Assembly (NCBI RefSeq): GCF_002979555.1 | Contig: NZ_PCOZ01000003.1 | Coordinates: 372,001 to 436,000 of the forward strand | Direction of reading: 5' to 3' | From: Pseudomonas sp. MYb60 | GTDB lineage: Bacteria > Pseudomonadota > Gammaproteobacteria > Pseudomonadales > Pseudomonadaceae | Length of the DNA stretch: 64,000 nt | In this document: in pieces, positions 62,346 through 64,000 of the stretch | Layout: each line of letters opens with the position of its first letter | Numbering within the stretch: the first letter of the stretch is position 1 | Position numbers and translations under genes: made by a program | The notes under the pieces: model-generated | What the model was told of the DNA's origin: nothing | Databases searched by the model: none | The model's input: only the letters and a program-made list of their open reading frames with translations

Positions 62346-63800
62346 TCAAAACGCGTAGGTTGCCGACAGGCTGAACACGTCACCCGAAGACTCGGCCTTG
62401 CCATCAAGCCTCGCAGCCCCGAGACGGTCGACGTTCTGTGTCTTGAGCTTGACCTCCTGAACGAACTGGTGCGAATACGCCGCGTCAATCGTCAGGCCCT
62501 TGACCGCCTTGACGTCGTACCCGGCGCCCAGGGACAGGAATGTGCGATCGCCATCCGGGATCCGTGGGTCACGGGTCGAATTGCGGGTCGGCGTCTGGTC
62601 CAGCGCGACACCGGCGCGCAAGGTCAGCTCATCGGTGACGCGGTAGTCACCGCCGAGGGAGTACATCCAGGTGTTCTTGTAGTTATAGGGAATGGACACG
62701 ATGGTCATGTCGCCGGACTTGAGCGTCAGGTCTTTGAACGACGACCACTCGGTCCACACCACGCTCGCGCCGAGGGTGAAACGGTCGCTGAACACGTGTA
62801 CCCAGTCGAGGCCCGCCGTTGCCGGGATATCCAGCTGGGTGCTGGCGTGGGCGCCATCAGGGTACAGCGCGAGGCCCGGGTAAGCCTGGCTGACCAACGT
62901 GCCGCTGCCGAACGGGCTGGGTTCAGTCATGAGGGCCCGGTTGTACGCATCCGCGCGAATGTTGTACTTGCCCGTCATCTTGTTTTTGATCTTGGCGTGG
63001 TAGTTCAAACCCAGCGTGTCACGGTCAGTGGGTTTCCAGGTAACCCCGGTAAACCAGCCTGCCGAGATATTGTCGACCTTGACCCGAATCAGTGCCCCGC
63101 CCACACCCGAAGGCAGGTCGATTGTGCCCAGGATGGGGTCCTGGGAGCTGGAAGCTGCGGAGAACAAATCGATATTCTGGCTCACGAAACCTTTGCTGTG
63201 CTGCACGATGACCCCGGCACCGAGGGAGAACTGGTCATTGACCTTGAACGCCAGCGATCCGGTCAGGCCCACGGTTTCGATCTTGGTATCCACGGCAAAG
63301 TCGCGCACCTTGGAGTCCTCGTTCCAGGTGGAGCGCATGCCCTGTGGCACCACCTGACTCAAGCCGAAGGCAAACCGGTCGCCCAGCGGCATCACCATGA
63401 AGCCGGTGGGCAACCAGGCCGTAAAGCCGCCCTCGCCACCGTTGTTGTTGTTCACCGTGGTGGCGGCCGTATCAGGGAATCCGTTGTCCCCAATCGGCGT
63501 ATTCGAGGTAGGGTTGCCGAGATAGTCGTAGGCATCGCCCTTGTACTTGATCTTGATGCGCGCGTAGTCGACGGTGAATTGAGCCACGTTGTGCTCGACG
63601 AACGCCATGGCGGCGGGGTTGTTGTAGGCCGAACTCGGGTCGTTCTTGAACAGCGAGCCACCGGCAAATGCACGGCCCCAGCCGGGCGCGCCGTAGGTGG
63701 GCGTCGAGAATCCGCCGGCGTGTGCAGTGCCCACCGCGACCAGGCTACCCAACAGTGCCAATCCAACGGCAGCCCGCATCTGTTGTTTCTTATTATTCAT
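62346..63800 (-). CDS. OmpP1/FadL-family outer-membrane transporter
   Basis: 484 residues with a signal peptide (MRAAVGLALLGSLVAVGTAHA near the N-terminus). The mature N-terminus has the FadL hatch signature: GWGRAFAGGS ... SAYNNPAAMAFV. Alternating beta strands continue to a terminal YAF, the outer-membrane assembly signal. Such channels take up long-chain fatty acids or other hydrophobic molecules. ATG 63800 follows GGATTGGAG. It is the uptake component of the fatty-acid cluster. In Vibrio a fadL gene neighbours the surface lysophospholipase VolA; the next gene here is cut off by the window end. Confidence 0.92.
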   Translation of the reverse strand: MNNKKQQMRAAVGLALLGSLVAVGTAHAGGFSTPTYGAPGWGRAFAGGSLFKNDPSSAYNNPAAMAFVEHNVAQFTVDYARIKIKYKGDAYDYLGNPTSNTPIGDNGFPDTAATTVNNNNGGEGGFTAWLPTGFMVMPLGDRFAFGLSQVVPQGMRSTWNEDSKVRDFAVDTKIETVGLTGSLAFKVNDQFSLGAGVIVQHSKGFVSQNIDLFSAASSSQDPILGTIDLPSGVGGALIRVKVDNISAGWFTGVTWKPTDRDTLGLNYHAKIKNKMTGKYNIRADAYNRALMTEPSPFGSGTLVSQAYPGLALYPDGAHASTQLDIPATAGLDWVHVFSDRFTLGASVVWTEWSSFKDLTLKSGDMTIVSIPYNYKNTWMYSLGGDYRVTDELTLRAGVALDQTPTRNSTRDPRIPDGDRTFLSLGAGYDVKAVKGLTIDAAYSHQFVQEVKLKTQNVDRLGAARLDGKAESSGDVFSLSATYAF

Positions 63801-63847
63801 GCTCCAATCCTTCTCATTAGCCACGAACCACGAAATACCCTGTCGTC

Positions 63848-63895
63848 ATCACCCGGTAGGTGCCTCGTGTGAGGCACCTACTGACAGCGGGTGAT
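63848..63895. other. Double hairpin between the porin and the next gene
   Basis: An inner perfect 11-bp stem (63856-63866 with 63871-63881, loop gtgt) is enclosed by an outer 8-bp stem (63848-63855 with 63888-63895). There is no T-tract. It sits in the interval between the two minus-strand genes and could be a weak terminator or an mRNA-stabilising element. Confidence 0.5.
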
Positions 63896-63917
63896 CACGC
63901 CTTCTGCAACGCTGCTA

Positions 63918-64000
63918 TCAAGGGATGATCGTGATGCCCGGCACCGTTACCGTCAGGCTTTGAATGGTGCAGTTCTGGTTTCCGGTGCCCGTGGTGTGGC
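63918..64000 (-). CDS. C-terminal end of an unidentified protein
   Basis: The minus-strand frame is open from the window edge to a TGA at 63918-63920 and gives HTTGTGNQNCTIQSLTVTVP followed by six residues (GITIIP). The Thr/Gly-rich and beta-like ending would suit a secreted or surface protein. A VolA-type lipase is a guess from the neighbouring porin, with no motif to support it. Coordinates are partial, and other frames here are also open for short stretches. Confidence 0.45.
   Translation of the reverse strand, partial: HTTGTGNQNCTIQSLTVTVPGITIIP

Noticed and set aside
62307..63872. A 521-codon plus-strand frame over the FadL-like gene
   Set aside because: The minus-strand product has a signal peptide, the FadL hatch signature and a terminal Phe; the plus frame has none of these.

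Overview
The window reads as a chromosomal segment of a Pseudomonas of the fluorescens group. The grounds are high GC, many intergenic palindromes built on gtgggaggg...ccctcccac (the REP/REPIN type common in that group), a class C beta-lactamase, AcnB, the 180-kDa NAD-glutamate dehydrogenase and a Pseudomonas-type MoxR/Bat operon. No tRNA, rRNA, CRISPR array, transposase or phage gene was seen.

Layout. 1-3.8 kb: C-terminus of AmpC, an MFS exporter, MiaE, a tandem universal stress protein behind a perfect ANR-type box, and a DUF1289 protein. 3.8-9.1 kb: acnB, preceded by a promoter and a striking four-helix nested RNA leader and followed by a textbook terminator; a serine/threonine-type transporter; and an isochorismatase-fold hydrolase behind a possible threonine-rich attenuator leader. 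9.1-12.2 kb: a D-2-hydroxyacid dehydrogenase, an APH-fold kinase and an SDR.

12.2-17.5 kb is accessory: a translationally coupled pair encoding a 1117-aa pore-like/RTX-like protein and a 612-aa protein ending in a PD-(D/E)XK nuclease signature, with no room for an immunity gene directly downstream. A MocR regulator and a secreted cupin lie on the other side. 19.5-29 kb: Tag glycosylase, a DctA/GltP-type symporter with two GntR regulators, gdhB and a small acidic protein.

29-36 kb is a complete moxR-DUF58-DUF4381-batA-batB/C-batD operon with overlapping genes. 36-41.7 kb is sbcD-sbcC-gst, all overlapping. 41.9-47.2 kb is a single 1790-aa toxin-like gene of the Pseudomonas dermonecrotic-toxin/DUF6543 type with lower GC and an AT-rich upstream region. 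47.3-52.7 kb (minus) holds a small secreted protein, a lactonase, a small acidic protein, an MMPL/RND transporter and its YCF48 partner. 52.9-54.1 kb is a Gfo/Idh/MocA dehydrogenase behind two GGAA-N6-TTCC-like sites.

54.2-64 kb (minus) is a fatty-acid uptake and beta-oxidation cluster: FadL-like porin, FadE-type acyl-CoA dehydrogenase, long FabG-like reductase, MaoC hydratase, thiolase and FadD-type ligase. Together these cover import, activation and one full oxidation cycle. The window ends inside a further minus-strand gene of unknown function.

All family assignments come from recognising motifs by eye, without database searches. Start codons were chosen from Shine-Dalgarno position, gene overlap and family N-termini.
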